Shown: positions 1 through 6,660, counted from the stretch's first letter. The stretch is 9,876 nt of DNA from a bacterium (GCA_003230535.1 QIEW01000016.1:1-9876), one strand, 5' to 3'. The notes: a model not told the origin generated them from the sequence alone. A program made the numbers and translations.

Positions 1-44
1 AATTCGACCATCTCTGCGGAAAGCTGCTTTCCCTGAAACGACAT
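1..44 (-). CDS. 5' end of a gene leaving the window, possibly an IS630-type transposase
   Basis: Only the first 15 codons are inside the window; they read MSFQGKQLSAEMVE and continue past base 1. A purine-rich AAGGGGA ends about 9 bases before the ATG at 44-42 and fits a ribosome binding site. A near-perfect sigma-70 promoter lies about 50 bases further upstream, so this looks like a real gene start. The opening (Met-Ser, aromatic, x-Gly-Lys-Gln, then x-x-Glu-Met) resembles the N-termini I recall from IS630-type transposases. Fifteen residues are too few to be sure, so the family call is an inference. An insertion sequence here would explain why the neighbouring cas6 reading frame stops abruptly at about base 155. 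An ATG at 50-48 in another frame lies too close to the AAGGGGA to be the start. Confidence 0.4.
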   Translation of the reverse strand, partial: MSFQGKQLSAEMVE

Positions 45-92
45 CTGCGCATTCCCCTTGAAAAAAGAACAATTATCCATTATCCAAGGGGG

Positions 93-121
93 ATTGTATC
101 AGATAGTCAAAGTGATGTCAA
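93..121 (-). promoter_or_regulatory. Near-consensus sigma-70 promoter reading left
   Basis: On the minus strand there is a perfect -35 box TTGACA (121-116), a 17-base spacer, and a -10 box TACAAT (98-93) that misses the consensus by one base. Transcription would begin near base 86, giving a leader of about 40 bases before the ATG at 44. This is the best promoter in the window. Confidence 0.75.
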
Positions 122-154
122 TATTAGTATCATGATTTACGGAACATACTATAG

Positions 155-638
155 TTAAAAGCGTCCCCCGCGTTTTTTATTCCCCCGTGGATACAACCCT
201 GTCCCGATACCGCCTTTCCCGATTTCGGTGAATACATATATCAGGTATGGCAGATACTCTATCCCTTTGCCGATGAGCGCCAAGCCGACCTTCCATGGTG
301 TCTGGGGTAAGAGGCGGATCCAGAACTATGGGTGCGGGTATACGGGAGGTATGGTGCAAAAATTGGGTATCTGGGGGAAGCGGCGGCGAGAACAGGTAAT
401 TATACAGGCACTTGGGTGATAGAAGGCATTCGGGACAGTCGGCGACATCACGGTTGATGCAGATAATCTTCTTTAGCTGCCAACCCAAAACGCCCCGGAA
501 TGTGGAGCCCTTATATTCCGGCAGGATAATCTTTTCTATAACCCGCAGCTTAAGGATGAATTTGGCAAGCTGCAAGCCTCGTATCAGCCCGAAGCTGTCT
601 TCTGTGTAGCTCACAGGGCGGAGATCCTTATATATCAA
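155..638 (-). pseudogene. cas6: Cas6-type CRISPR RNA endoribonuclease (RAMP), truncated and frameshifted
   Basis: Cas6 cuts precursor CRISPR RNA into guide RNAs. The N-terminal part keeps family features: a first ferredoxin-like strand, then LPEYKGSTFRGVLG, then a cysteine cluster (CPECLLSPKC) followed by YLFSPP and a P-rich stretch ending DPPLTPDT. At about 285-300 the frame breaks. A second frame continues with VGLALIGKGIEYLPYLIYVF and a GxGG segment, which is the expected next part of the family, and stops at 157-155. About 8-12 residues normally present between the two parts seem to be missing, so the lesion looks like a small deletion. The C-terminal half, with the glycine-rich RNA-binding loop, is absent; the family is usually about 250-300 residues. 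The first possible start is a TTG at 638-636 overlapping the VapC stop. A GTG or TTG 14-23 codons later would fit the family start better. No CRISPR array or other cas gene is visible. Confidence 0.8.
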
Positions 639-1048
639 GCATGTACAGGTGAATATAGTTCTAGAGCACAGATATTGTCCAATTTATCAAAATGTTTATC
701 GTAACTGTAAATTAGTGTTCCGGATTTTGCTGCAATGACCGCTATATAACAATCCGCCAGCCCCGGCGCTAATCCTTGGCGACGCAACTTATAGGCTAGC
801 ATTCCCGCCTCTTCCCACATTCCGGAAGGCTCGTCCAGCTTAGGGAATATATCCGCCAGATCACTTACCACATCCAGTTCCTTTTGAGACTTGCAACCTT
901 GATAAAGCTCAGCGAGGATAAGCCCCAACAGGCGAATCCGTCCGGCATCCGCTAATACATTTACTTCATTAAAAGCAGATTCTTCCCGCCTGAGATAAGC
1001 TATCCAAACGGAGGTATCTACTAAGACGGGTTTAGCCAAGTCGGTCAT
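635..1048 (-). CDS. vapC: VapC-type PIN-domain ribonuclease toxin
   Basis: VapC toxins are Mg-dependent ribonucleases that block translation and are neutralised by the VapB antitoxin. The 137-residue length is typical. The four acidic active-site residues are all visible: D11 in VLVDTSVWI, E47 in LAELYQG, D99 in GLADCYIA and D117 in YSYDKHF. The catalytic site therefore looks intact. The ATG at 1048 is directly preceded by AAGG, which is too close to serve it. A TTG at 1039-1037 lies 8 bases after AAGGA and gives MAKPVLVDTS, so that may be the true start. The gene overlaps the end of a vapB remnant upstream, the usual toxin-antitoxin arrangement, and its stop overlaps the first possible start of the cas6 remnant. 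Because the antitoxin is truncated, the toxin is either silent, controlled from elsewhere, or tolerated. Confidence 0.88.
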   Translation of the reverse strand: MTDLAKPVLVDTSVWIAYLRREESAFNEVNVLADAGRIRLLGLILAELYQGCKSQKELDVVSDLADIFPKLDEPSGMWEEAGMLAYKLRRQGLAPGLADCYIAVIAAKSGTLIYSYDKHFDKLDNICALELYSPVHA

Positions 1049-1163
1049 CCTTGTGTCTTAATGCCTCTGCATCATCAAATTCGAGCGAGCCGGCCAGTTT
1101 TTTGATTCTGGCCAGCTTTCTCACCCGTATTTCATCATCTATAGCGATAATGACCGCCTGGGG
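1032..1163 (-). pseudogene. vapB: VapB antitoxin remnant (C-terminal 43 codons)
   Basis: Forty-three codons lie directly upstream of vapC in a different frame and overlap its start. They read through RKLARIKKLAGSLEFDDAEA and end LRHKDDRLG before a TAA at 1034-1032. The pattern of a basic helix, then LAGSLEFD and a charged tail, is typical of the toxin-binding end of VapB antitoxins. An in-frame TGA at 1166-1164 closes the frame, and no ATG lies between it and the conserved part; a GTG at codon 14 is the only standard start. The N-terminal DNA-binding half, normally 30-45 residues, is missing. The break coincides with the palindrome GGGTCAGTGACCC (1161-1173). The assignment rests on position and the LAGSLEFD pattern. 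Confidence 0.62.
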
Positions 1164-1166
1164 TCA

Positions 1167-1569
1167 GTGACCCTGGCGCCGGTACCTGGAGGGTAAAACG
1201 CCGGCATGGATAGGTAAATCAATGTATTAACCGTAAGCTACAGGAAAACTATGCTTGAAATCGGCCCGTAAACACAGTTCAACCGCCTCAGAAAAATAAA
1301 AACGGAATAAGGGGTCTCCCATAACCCTCAAGTAAGCCCTGAAATGGTCTCAAAATACCTCCGCTCAAAATAGGCGGTGGATTTGGGCACTATGCTTTAC
1401 TTGACAAAAACAACATTTATAACAAAGGAGAACTCTGGGGTCGGTAACCTGACCATCTTGATTTTCTGCCTTAATTCACTTACCATTGCCAGAGTGAAAT
1501 TAATTCGTAATTTTCGTAATTTGATAAAGTTCAGGTAACCGATAGAGTATCGGGCGTTATTTATTCCTA
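1167..1569. other. About 400 bases without a recognisable gene
   Basis: I see no convincing reading frame on either strand. Small structures are present: an imperfect inverted repeat TCGGTAACCTGA (1441-1452) and TCAGGTAACCGA (1531-1542), a tandem 9-base repeat TTCGTAATT (1504-1521), and an AAGGAG with TTGACA upstream near 1400-1430 that leads to no start codon. The stretch may be decayed flanking DNA of the truncated vapB and of the repeat element that begins at 1570. Confidence 0.6.
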
Positions 1570-1723
1570 ACCCGGATTATTCATAAATCCACGGCAAACA
1601 TTGATGATGTTATTTGAATACAGCTACTTACAAAATAACGGTCAAAAAACAAATTTTTCATACAAATTACCGAAAACTCCCGCTCCCAACGGGAGCGTGT
1701 TATAAATCCCGAATTATTCGGGT
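1570..1723. repeat. MITE-like element, copy 1 (partner at 7988-8150)
   Basis: This 154-bp segment is about 90% identical over its first 110 bases to 7988-8150, in the same orientation. It starts ACCCGGATTATTC and ends GAATTATTCGGGT; the two ends are imperfect inverted repeats of about 13 bases with two mismatches. Inside are GTTATTT and AAATAAC, which can pair, and a GCTCCC/GGGAGC hairpin found only in this copy. The base pair TA stands on both sides, which would fit a TA target duplication as made by IS630/mariner-type transposases. It carries no gene. It ends 27 bases before the adaptor start, so any promoter for that gene lies in or before this element. Confidence 0.8.
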
Positions 1724-1750
1724 TAACGGAAGGCATCGACGGTACGATAC

Positions 1751-2983
1751 ATGCAAATCCAGAGAAGATGGTGGTCGATAATTTTATTTTATGTGTTGCT
1801 GCGGGGAGATGCAGCAGATGCTCAACCACCATTTGGCCCTATGACGGTACCGGTGGAGGTAGTGGCGGTGACTAGTGGAATGGTGGAAAACACATTGCAG
1901 TTGGTCGGCATTGCTCAGCCTCTGCTTTCTGCCGCCATAAGCGCGCAGACCAGCGGGCAGATCCAAAATTTTCCTGTCCGGGAAGGAACTTATCTGAAAG
2001 AGGGAGAACTTATCTGCCAACTGGAGAAGAACCGTAAAATTATAGATAAAGACCTGGCTTTGGCCCTGCTAAAGCAGGCACAGACTGAACTTGCTAAGTT
2101 GAAGGCCGGTTCCAGGGAACAGGAGATAAATGCCGCCCAAGCAGAGGTGGAACTGCGTCGAGCCGCTGAGGAGAAGGCAAAACTCCATAAAAAACGAATG
2201 AAAGATCTCTTCGCCAAAGGTGTGGTACCCTTAGAGCAGAAACAAAACTCTCAATTGGATTATGAACAGGCCAAAGCTGCAAATGTAAGGGCCGATGCGG
2301 ATCTGAGGCTGGCTGTGGAAGGTAGTCGGACAGAAGACATCATGATAGCTAAGGCCAAAGTAGAACAGGCTGAAGCAGAGCTCGAAAAAGCTGAAGATGA
2401 GCTAAAAAAAGCCGGTATTACCGCTCCTTTTTCCGGAGTAATCACCCAAAAATATAAGGAAGTAGGCGAGTGGACAGATGAGGGGGGAACGCTGGTTGAA
2501 CTTATCAATATTGATCGACTCCTGATCCATACTTATGTAGCTGAAAGAGATATCGGCAGGATAAAACATGGACAGATAACCGAGGTGGTGTTTGATGCTT
2601 ATCCCGGGCGGACTTTCTCCGGCGCCATAAGGGACATAATCCCAAAGGCTGATCCTAAGTCCCACACATTTCTGGTAAAAATCGAGGTGGATAATCGTCG
2701 GCATAAGCTCTACGCCGGAATGTTAGCCCGCCTAAAGCTTACTATCGGAGTTCAGAGGGAAGCGTTGCTGGTTCCTAAAGACGCCTTGGTGAACCAAAAC
2801 GGGGAACAGGCGGTGTTTTTAGTAAAAGGCGGGGAGGTCAGGCAAGTAAAAGTGGTTCCCGGTCAGAACAAGGGGGACCTGATTGTGGTGGACGGGGAGC
2901 TGTCAGCAGGTGATTTAGTAGTGGTAACCAATAACGAGGGGCTGCGGGACAAGATGAAGGTTAAGATAAGCAGTAGTAAATAA
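1751..2983 (+). CDS. Efflux pump periplasmic adaptor (RND/HlyD membrane fusion protein)
   Basis: This 410-residue protein would link an inner-membrane RND or ABC pump to an outer-membrane channel. A signal peptide is visible: RRWW, the hydrophobic IILFYVLL, then ADA before Q25 as a likely cleavage site. There is no lipobox cysteine. A first lipoyl half-motif follows (about 60-95, SAQTSGQIQNFPVREGTYLK), then a long alpha-helical hairpin (about 95-215) rich in A, E and K. The second lipoyl half contains AGITAPFSGVIT (about 220-255). A beta-barrel runs to about 330, and the membrane-proximal domain holds the typical LLVPKDAL segment. The ATG is chosen because it gives the signal peptide and an in-frame stop lies about 30 bases upstream; its ribosome site is poor, since GGAAGG is about 17 bases away. 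No pump or TolC gene lies beside it, which is unusual, so the substrate cannot be guessed. Confidence 0.93.
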   Translation: MQIQRRWWSIILFYVLLRGDAADAQPPFGPMTVPVEVVAVTSGMVENTLQLVGIAQPLLSAAISAQTSGQIQNFPVREGTYLKEGELICQLEKNRKIIDKDLALALLKQAQTELAKLKAGSREQEINAAQAEVELRRAAEEKAKLHKKRMKDLFAKGVVPLEQKQNSQLDYEQAKAANVRADADLRLAVEGSRTEDIMIAKAKVEQAEAELEKAEDELKKAGITAPFSGVITQKYKEVGEWTDEGGTLVELINIDRLLIHTYVAERDIGRIKHGQITEVVFDAYPGRTFSGAIRDIIPKADPKSHTFLVKIEVDNRRHKLYAGMLARLKLTIGVQREALLVPKDALVNQNGEQAVFLVKGGEVRQVKVVPGQNKGDLIVVDGELSAGDLVVVTNNEGLRDKMKVKISSSK

Positions 2984-3023
2984 TCGTAACTATTTTACAA
3001 TTTTGATGGTTTCGTAAAAAGTT

Positions 3024-3101
3024 GTCATTCCCGCAAAAGCGGGAATCCATCCTGATTTTAACTGTCTGAAAATACTGGATTCCCGTTTGCACGGGAATGA
3101 C
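3024..3101. repeat. Dispersed palindromic repeat of the ATTCCCGC/GCGGGAAT type
   Basis: Two hairpins, ATTCCCGC-aaaa-GCGGGAAT (3027-3046) and ATTCCCGT-ttgc-ACGGGAAT (3079-3098), form the two ends of a larger inverted repeat: GTCATTCCCG pairs with CGGGAATGAC, and GGGAATCCA pairs with TGGATTCCC. It can fold as two hairpins or one long cruciform. This repeat type is widespread in bacterial intergenic DNA. It follows the adaptor stop codon by about 40 bases and has no U-run, so a terminator role is not shown. Confidence 0.85.
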
Positions 3102-3113
3102 ATAAATAGATGT

Positions 3114-3185
3114 TTTAGGTGGTGGCGGTTCAGAAAGCCTGCCACTCGTTCAGACTGTCGGGTCTAAAGACCCGACAGCACATAA
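3114..3185 (-). repeat. Two-hairpin repeat, copy A (inverted)
   Basis: Read on the minus strand it starts TTATGTGCT (3185-3177). A stem CTGTCGGGTC/GACCCGACAG and then a weaker GTGGC/GCCAC hairpin follow, ending near CCACCTAAA. It is an inverted copy of 4961-5034 and lies head-to-head with copy B, so that AGCACATAA and TTATGTGCT form an inverted repeat across 33 bases. Confidence 0.85.
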
Positions 3186-3218
3186 GTTCATCAATTTTGA
3201 CGTGTAGTATTTCTATCA

Positions 3219-3300
3219 TTATGTGCTTTGTGCAGTCAGGTCCTCAGACCTGACTGCGGTTTTAGGAAGGAGGTGTCAGATTTCCTGAATCTGACACCAC
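3219..3300 (+). repeat. Two-hairpin repeat, copy B
   Basis: It starts TTATGTGCT. A perfect 11-bp stem GCAGTCAGGTC-ctca-GACCTGACTGC (3232-3257) follows, then a second perfect 11-bp stem GGTGTCAGATT-tcctg-AATCTGACACC (3272-3298). The loop sequences CTCA and TTCCTGA are shared with copy C, while the stems differ by paired changes. It ends about 65 bases before the TackOD1 gene, so it could lie in that gene's leader. Confidence 0.85.
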
Positions 3301-3366
3301 AGAAAATGGAAATTCCTTGTATCTATACTATTAAAGTATCCCTGTTGAAAATGAGGAAATAATTAC

Positions 3367-4875
3367 ATGGCAGCTGATACCTCATTGCGTCCTATCAATG
3401 TAATAGTGATTAGTTCCGAGGGTGATCCTTCATATTGGAAACACTTACAGGGACTGCCCAACTGTAAGTTAAAAGTAGTTCCCCACCTGTTACAGGAGCG
3501 GATTAACTCTCAGCAAAGTCAGGTTTTCAAAAGTTGCGAAGTTGAAGGCTATGCTCCACAAATCATTGTGCTGGCTTCGCCTAGCAAATCTATTCTGACA
3601 GAGCATCTGTTCATTATCCGCAGTCATCCCAAACTGGCCCTGGCCCCGGTATTAGCGCTGACGCCGCTGACAGAGTTGGGTCCGGCCCGTCGGCTGGCCG
3701 ATAAGGTAAGCCCGCCTACATTATCCGCCGCTGATTTGTATTCCCAAATATTAGCTCTGGCCAAGTTAACAAGTGAGCTGGAGAATTTCTCTCCCGTGGG
3801 AGATAATGATGATATTTCCCTGCGGCGGCTTATTAATCTGTTGCGCTTTCTGCATAGCCGCCAAAACATGAAACTCTCTCCTGACAGGGAGAAAGACTCC
3901 CCCTGCGGGTATGTTTATCCCCTGGCGGCGGCCCTCCTGGACGCGCCGCAAAACCAGGGTCCGGCCTCCCTGGAAGATCTGGAAGTACAAGGGTTCCTGA
4001 CAGGTCGACTCCAAGACCGAATTCACCTCTGTCCACAATGCGAACATTATCAGATAAATTTTCGGGAGGTCTGTCCTCGATGCCGGATACCCCACATCCA
4101 ACTCCACCATAATATTCACCATTACCGCTGTAGCTACGTGGGGCCTGAAATAGAATTCCAACGCCCATATAACCAAAGGGCGCAAACTCACGACCAATGG
4201 AATCTGGTCTGCCCTAAATGTATGAAGAAACTTAAGGACATAGGAGTAGACTATGACAGACCCTCGACAAGTTATGTATGTTTCCGCTGTAGCGAGGTGT
4301 TCCTCGAGCCGACAGTAAATTGCTTATGTATGAATTGCGGAGGCGATTTTTCAACCGATAAAGCCAAGCTCCAGGATATAAAAATATATTCGCTGACTGC
4401 CGCCGGTTCGGAAGTGGCCGAGCAGGGACTTGGCAACTATAAATTAACTGATCCGGATATCTGTAATGGCCTGCTCCCCTTTGAAATATTTACAAATATC
4501 TTTCACATTCAGTTTGGGATCAGCCGGCGTTCAAACCGGCCGCTTTGTCTGGCCAGTTTAACCTGGGAGAATGTTTCCTCACAGGGATCCAGCGGGGGGA
4601 ATGACCAGGGGAGATGGCTTATGAAGTTAGGAGCTGGTTTAAGGGAAAATCTCAGGGGCCATGACGCCATTACCCTGCTGGATCAATCGGAGCTCCTTAT
4701 TCTATCGCCTGAGACCAACAAGCAAGAAGCCGGAATAGCGCTGAACCGGGCGCTTAAGAAATCAGAGGAGCTTATCCCTCCGGGTTTTCGGCTCCAGAGG
4801 GCTTTAGCTGAACTACCGCGGGAGGAAAACAAACTTTCTTTGCTCATTCAGCGGCTTCGGTTCCCAAATATTTAG
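3367..4875 (+). CDS. TackOD1-domain protein with pseudo-receiver and degenerate GGDEF-like domain
   Basis: This 502-residue protein has three parts. Residues about 9-140 look like a receiver fold (INVIVISS, then PQIIVLASPS) but have no aspartate at the usual phosphorylation position. Residues about 205-330 match the TackOD1 domain: a series of CxxC pairs (C222/C225, C236/C239, C282/C285, C305/C308, C321/C324) with C255, HH pairs at 247-252, and the hallmark GVDYDRPS at 293-300. That domain is predicted to bind zinc and act as a signalling output. Residues about 362-498 resemble GGDEF: DP at 363, then LRENLRGHDAITLL, but LDQSE (438-442) stands where GGDEF should be, so no diguanylate cyclase activity is expected. 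There are no membrane segments or signal peptide. GAGG 10 bases before the ATG is a good ribosome site. Hairpin repeats flank the gene on both sides. Its role is unknown; a phosphorylation-independent signalling or scaffold protein is my inference. Confidence 0.85.
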   Translation: MAADTSLRPINVIVISSEGDPSYWKHLQGLPNCKLKVVPHLLQERINSQQSQVFKSCEVEGYAPQIIVLASPSKSILTEHLFIIRSHPKLALAPVLALTPLTELGPARRLADKVSPPTLSAADLYSQILALAKLTSELENFSPVGDNDDISLRRLINLLRFLHSRQNMKLSPDREKDSPCGYVYPLAAALLDAPQNQGPASLEDLEVQGFLTGRLQDRIHLCPQCEHYQINFREVCPRCRIPHIQLHHNIHHYRCSYVGPEIEFQRPYNQRAQTHDQWNLVCPKCMKKLKDIGVDYDRPSTSYVCFRCSEVFLEPTVNCLCMNCGGDFSTDKAKLQDIKIYSLTAAGSEVAEQGLGNYKLTDPDICNGLLPFEIFTNIFHIQFGISRRSNRPLCLASLTWENVSSQGSSGGNDQGRWLMKLGAGLRENLRGHDAITLLDQSELLILSPETNKQEAGIALNRALKKSEELIPPGFRLQRALAELPREENKLSLLIQRLRFPNI

Positions 4876-4940
4876 GGAGATAGAATAAATTCTGCGTACA
4901 ATGAATTTTCATTTGCATCAGTCATTACTCGCTTGACAGC

Positions 4941-4962
4941 AACTTAGTATAAATCAGCCTTT
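4941..4962 (+). repeat. 22-bp exact direct repeat, left copy
   Basis: It begins AACTTAGTAT and ends ATCAGCCTTT, and is identical to 5208-5229. The right copy overlaps the last codons and stop of the response-regulator gene, so this left copy is the duplicated one. Between them lie about 245 bases made almost wholly of hairpins. Confidence 0.9.
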
Positions 4963-5034
4963 ATGTGCTGTCGGGTCCTCAGACCTGACAGCCTGAACGA
5001 GTGGCAGGTTTCCTGATACCTGCCGCCACCTAAA
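4961..5034 (+). repeat. Two-hairpin repeat, copy C
   Basis: It starts TTATGTGCT. The stem GCTGTCGGGTC-ctca-GACCTGACAGC (4967-4992) has one G-T pair. The second hairpin is GTGGCAGGT-ttcctgat-ACCTGCC with GCCAC (5001-5029). It is in the same orientation as copy B and is the reverse complement of copy A. It starts exactly at the end of the left 22-bp direct repeat. Confidence 0.85.
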
Positions 5035-5060
5035 CAATAAGATAAGATACCACAAACCTG

Positions 5061-5170
5061 TTGGACACTCGTGTTTCGGGAGTCCCTCCCGAAACAGATC
5101 CATGTCGTGATAACAGCGGATTCATTTCGGGAAGGATTCCCGAAATACAATTCCTCCATGAAGTGTCCAA
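5061..5170. repeat. Palindromic element: outer inverted repeat enclosing two hairpins
   Basis: TTGGACACT (5061-5069) and AGTGTCCAA (5162-5170) are perfect inverted repeats. Between them are GTTTCGGGA-gtccc-TCCCGAAAC (5073-5095) and ATTTCGGGAA-gga-TTCCCGAAAT (5124-5146), with related stems. The whole folds like a clover. It lies between the convergent TackOD1 and response-regulator genes and may help terminate both, but there is no clear U-run. Confidence 0.8.
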
Positions 5171-5207
5171 AAAATGGACTGATTTTCACCCATATTTACG
5201 AGGTCTG

Positions 5208-5229
5208 AACTTAGTATAAATCAGCCTTT
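5208..5229 (+). repeat. 22-bp exact direct repeat, right copy
   Basis: Identical to 4941-4962. Its last nine bases (5221-5229) are the stop codon and last two codons of the response-regulator gene on the minus strand, so this is the original copy. See the left copy. Confidence 0.9.
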
Positions 5230-6570
5230 CAGCCCGTATTTATCCATCCGATAGATCAATACATGTCTTGCTATCTGGAGATAGCGGGCAGTTTTAGTTT
5301 GATTTCCGCTGTGTTTTTCCAGTGACTTACGGATTATTTCCTTCTCCAGCTCTTCCAATGACAGGCTCTCATCGGGCAGGGTTAGGGATAGTTGGCCTAT
5401 CGTAGGTTTTTGCGGAGGAGTCCTCCAGGGAAGGTCATCCACAGTAAGCTCATCAGACTCCCTAAGTATAACCATCCGCTTGCAGATGTTCTCTAACTCC
5501 CGCACATTTCCGCGCCAGGGATAATTTTGAAGTTCCGCCAGCAGCCCGGAGGAAAGTTTAATTTCTCTGTCCGGCGAGTATTTATTTATAAAATATTGCA
5601 AGAGGAGAGGAATATCCTCGGTCCTTTCCCGCAGTGGCGGAATGATGATCGGGATCACATTGATACGATAATACAGATCTTCACGGAAACGCTGTTGGGC
5701 GATCAACTCTTCCAAGTTCCGGTTGCTGGCGGCGATTACTCTAACATTTATCGGTACCGGCTTCTCCGCCCCCACCGGATCAATCTCGTCTTCTTGGAGC
5801 ACCCTAAGGAGTTTAGCCTGTAACTCCAGGGGGAACTCTCCCACCTCATCGAGGAAAAATGTTCCTCGATTGGCCAGCTCGAACTTCCCTTTTTTGTCTC
5901 TGACCGCTCCGGTAAAAGCCCCCTTTACATGCCCGAAGAGCTCGCTTTCTAGGAGCTCTCTGGGAATAGCCGCACAGTTGAGAGCTATAAAGGGAGCCTG
6001 CCTACGGTCGCTGTTGTAATGGATAATCCGGGCCAAAAGTTCCTTGCCGGTACCGCTTTCACCACTGATAAGTACTGAAGCGGAAGTCTTGGCAATCTTT
6101 TTTACCATTTCCAGGAGAGCCAGCATCTTTTCCGAACGGGTGACAAGTTTTTTCCCTCCCATCTGAAGTTCCGTCTTTAATCTTTTATTCTCCTCCAGCA
6201 GAGAGATCCTCTCCAACGCCTTATCAACTATCAGCTTCAGTTCTTCTAAGGCTACCGGTTTAGTGGTGTAATCATACGCTCCCCGCTTCATTGCCTCCAC
6301 CGCCTGCTCCACCGAGCCAAAAGCCGTGATGATGATGATTATCGCCTCGGGAGAAATACTCTTTATTTTGGTTAACACTTCCATCCCATTCATTCCGGGC
6401 AACTTAAGGTCGCAGATTACCAGCCGGTAATCGCCTTTATTAAATAAAGAGATACCTTCCTCGCCGGTATAGGCGATATCCACCTTCAACCCCGCCTCAT
6501 TTAAGGAGTACTCCATTACCTGACACAGGCTTTCGTCGTCATCTATAATTAGTATCCGAAAGTTATTCAC
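5221..6570 (-). CDS. NtrC-family sigma-54-dependent response regulator
   Basis: A 449-residue activator of sigma-54 promoters, phosphorylated by a histidine kinase. The receiver domain (3-118) has the acidic pocket D10-D12, phospho-acceptor D54 in VICDLKLPG, T82 and K104. The AAA+ domain (about 142-375) shows Walker A GESGTGKE (170-177), the sigma-54 loop GAFTGA (217-222), Walker B FFLDE (238-242), FREDLYYR (295-302) with the arginine fingers, and WRGNVRELEN (352-361). A Fis-type helix-turn-helix (about 421-448, NQTKTARYLQIARHVL) ends the protein. All catalytic residues are present. I chose the GTG at 6570, giving MNNFRILIIDDD. An ATG at 6705 would add 45 residues encoded by a palindromic repeat and unlike any receiver. 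The gene follows its kinase in the same direction, and its last codons lie in a 22-bp direct repeat. Targets are unknown. Confidence 0.95.
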   Translation of the reverse strand: MNNFRILIIDDDESLCQVMEYSLNEAGLKVDIAYTGEEGISLFNKGDYRLVICDLKLPGMNGMEVLTKIKSISPEAIIIIITAFGSVEQAVEAMKRGAYDYTTKPVALEELKLIVDKALERISLLEENKRLKTELQMGGKKLVTRSEKMLALLEMVKKIAKTSASVLISGESGTGKELLARIIHYNSDRRQAPFIALNCAAIPRELLESELFGHVKGAFTGAVRDKKGKFELANRGTFFLDEVGEFPLELQAKLLRVLQEDEIDPVGAEKPVPINVRVIAASNRNLEELIAQQRFREDLYYRINVIPIIIPPLRERTEDIPLLLQYFINKYSPDREIKLSSGLLAELQNYPWRGNVRELENICKRMVILRESDELTVDDLPWRTPPQKPTIGQLSLTLPDESLSLEELEKEIIRKSLEKHSGNQTKTARYLQIARHVLIYRMDKYGLKG

Positions 6571-6599
6571 CTGATAGGTCTCACTTTCATAAGCGTTGG

Positions 6600-6660
6600 T
6601 GTTTACGCAACCAAGAAGCAGGCGGGGAGGGCAAGCCCGTCCGTCAAAAATGCGTAAACA
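6600..6660. repeat. 61-bp palindromic element in the response-regulator leader
   Basis: TGTTTACGCA (6600-6609) and TGCGTAAACA (6651-6660) are perfect 10-bp inverted repeats, with GGGC-aa-GCCC and other GC-rich bases inside. It lies 30 bases upstream of the regulator's GTG. A transcript would carry it as a strong hairpin in the 5' leader, where it could affect expression. Confidence 0.78.

Noticed and set aside
3-158. Plus-strand open frame of 51 codons at the left edge
   Set aside because: It shows no family features and runs against the strong minus-strand promoter and gene start on the same bases.
1370-1430. Promoter and ribosome site (TTGACA and AAGGAG) before 1440
   Set aside because: There is no -10 box at the right spacing and no start codon or open frame after the AAGGAG.
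1581-1832. Minus-strand open frame of 83 codons across MITE copy 1
   Set aside because: It lies mostly in the repeat and runs antisense into the adaptor's signal peptide, with no family features.
3114-3300. CRISPR array suspected from repeated hairpins beside a genome with a cas6 remnant
   Set aside because: The repeats are not of constant sequence or even spacing, and the stems vary by compensation, unlike CRISPR repeats.
3766-4197. Minus-strand open frame of 143 codons inside the TackOD1 gene
   Set aside because: It is antisense to the conserved cysteine region and has no recognisable motif.
4876-5220. Sigma-54 promoter or Rho-independent terminators between the convergent genes
   Set aside because: No GG-N10-GC element was found, and none of the hairpins is followed by a clear run of T on either strand.
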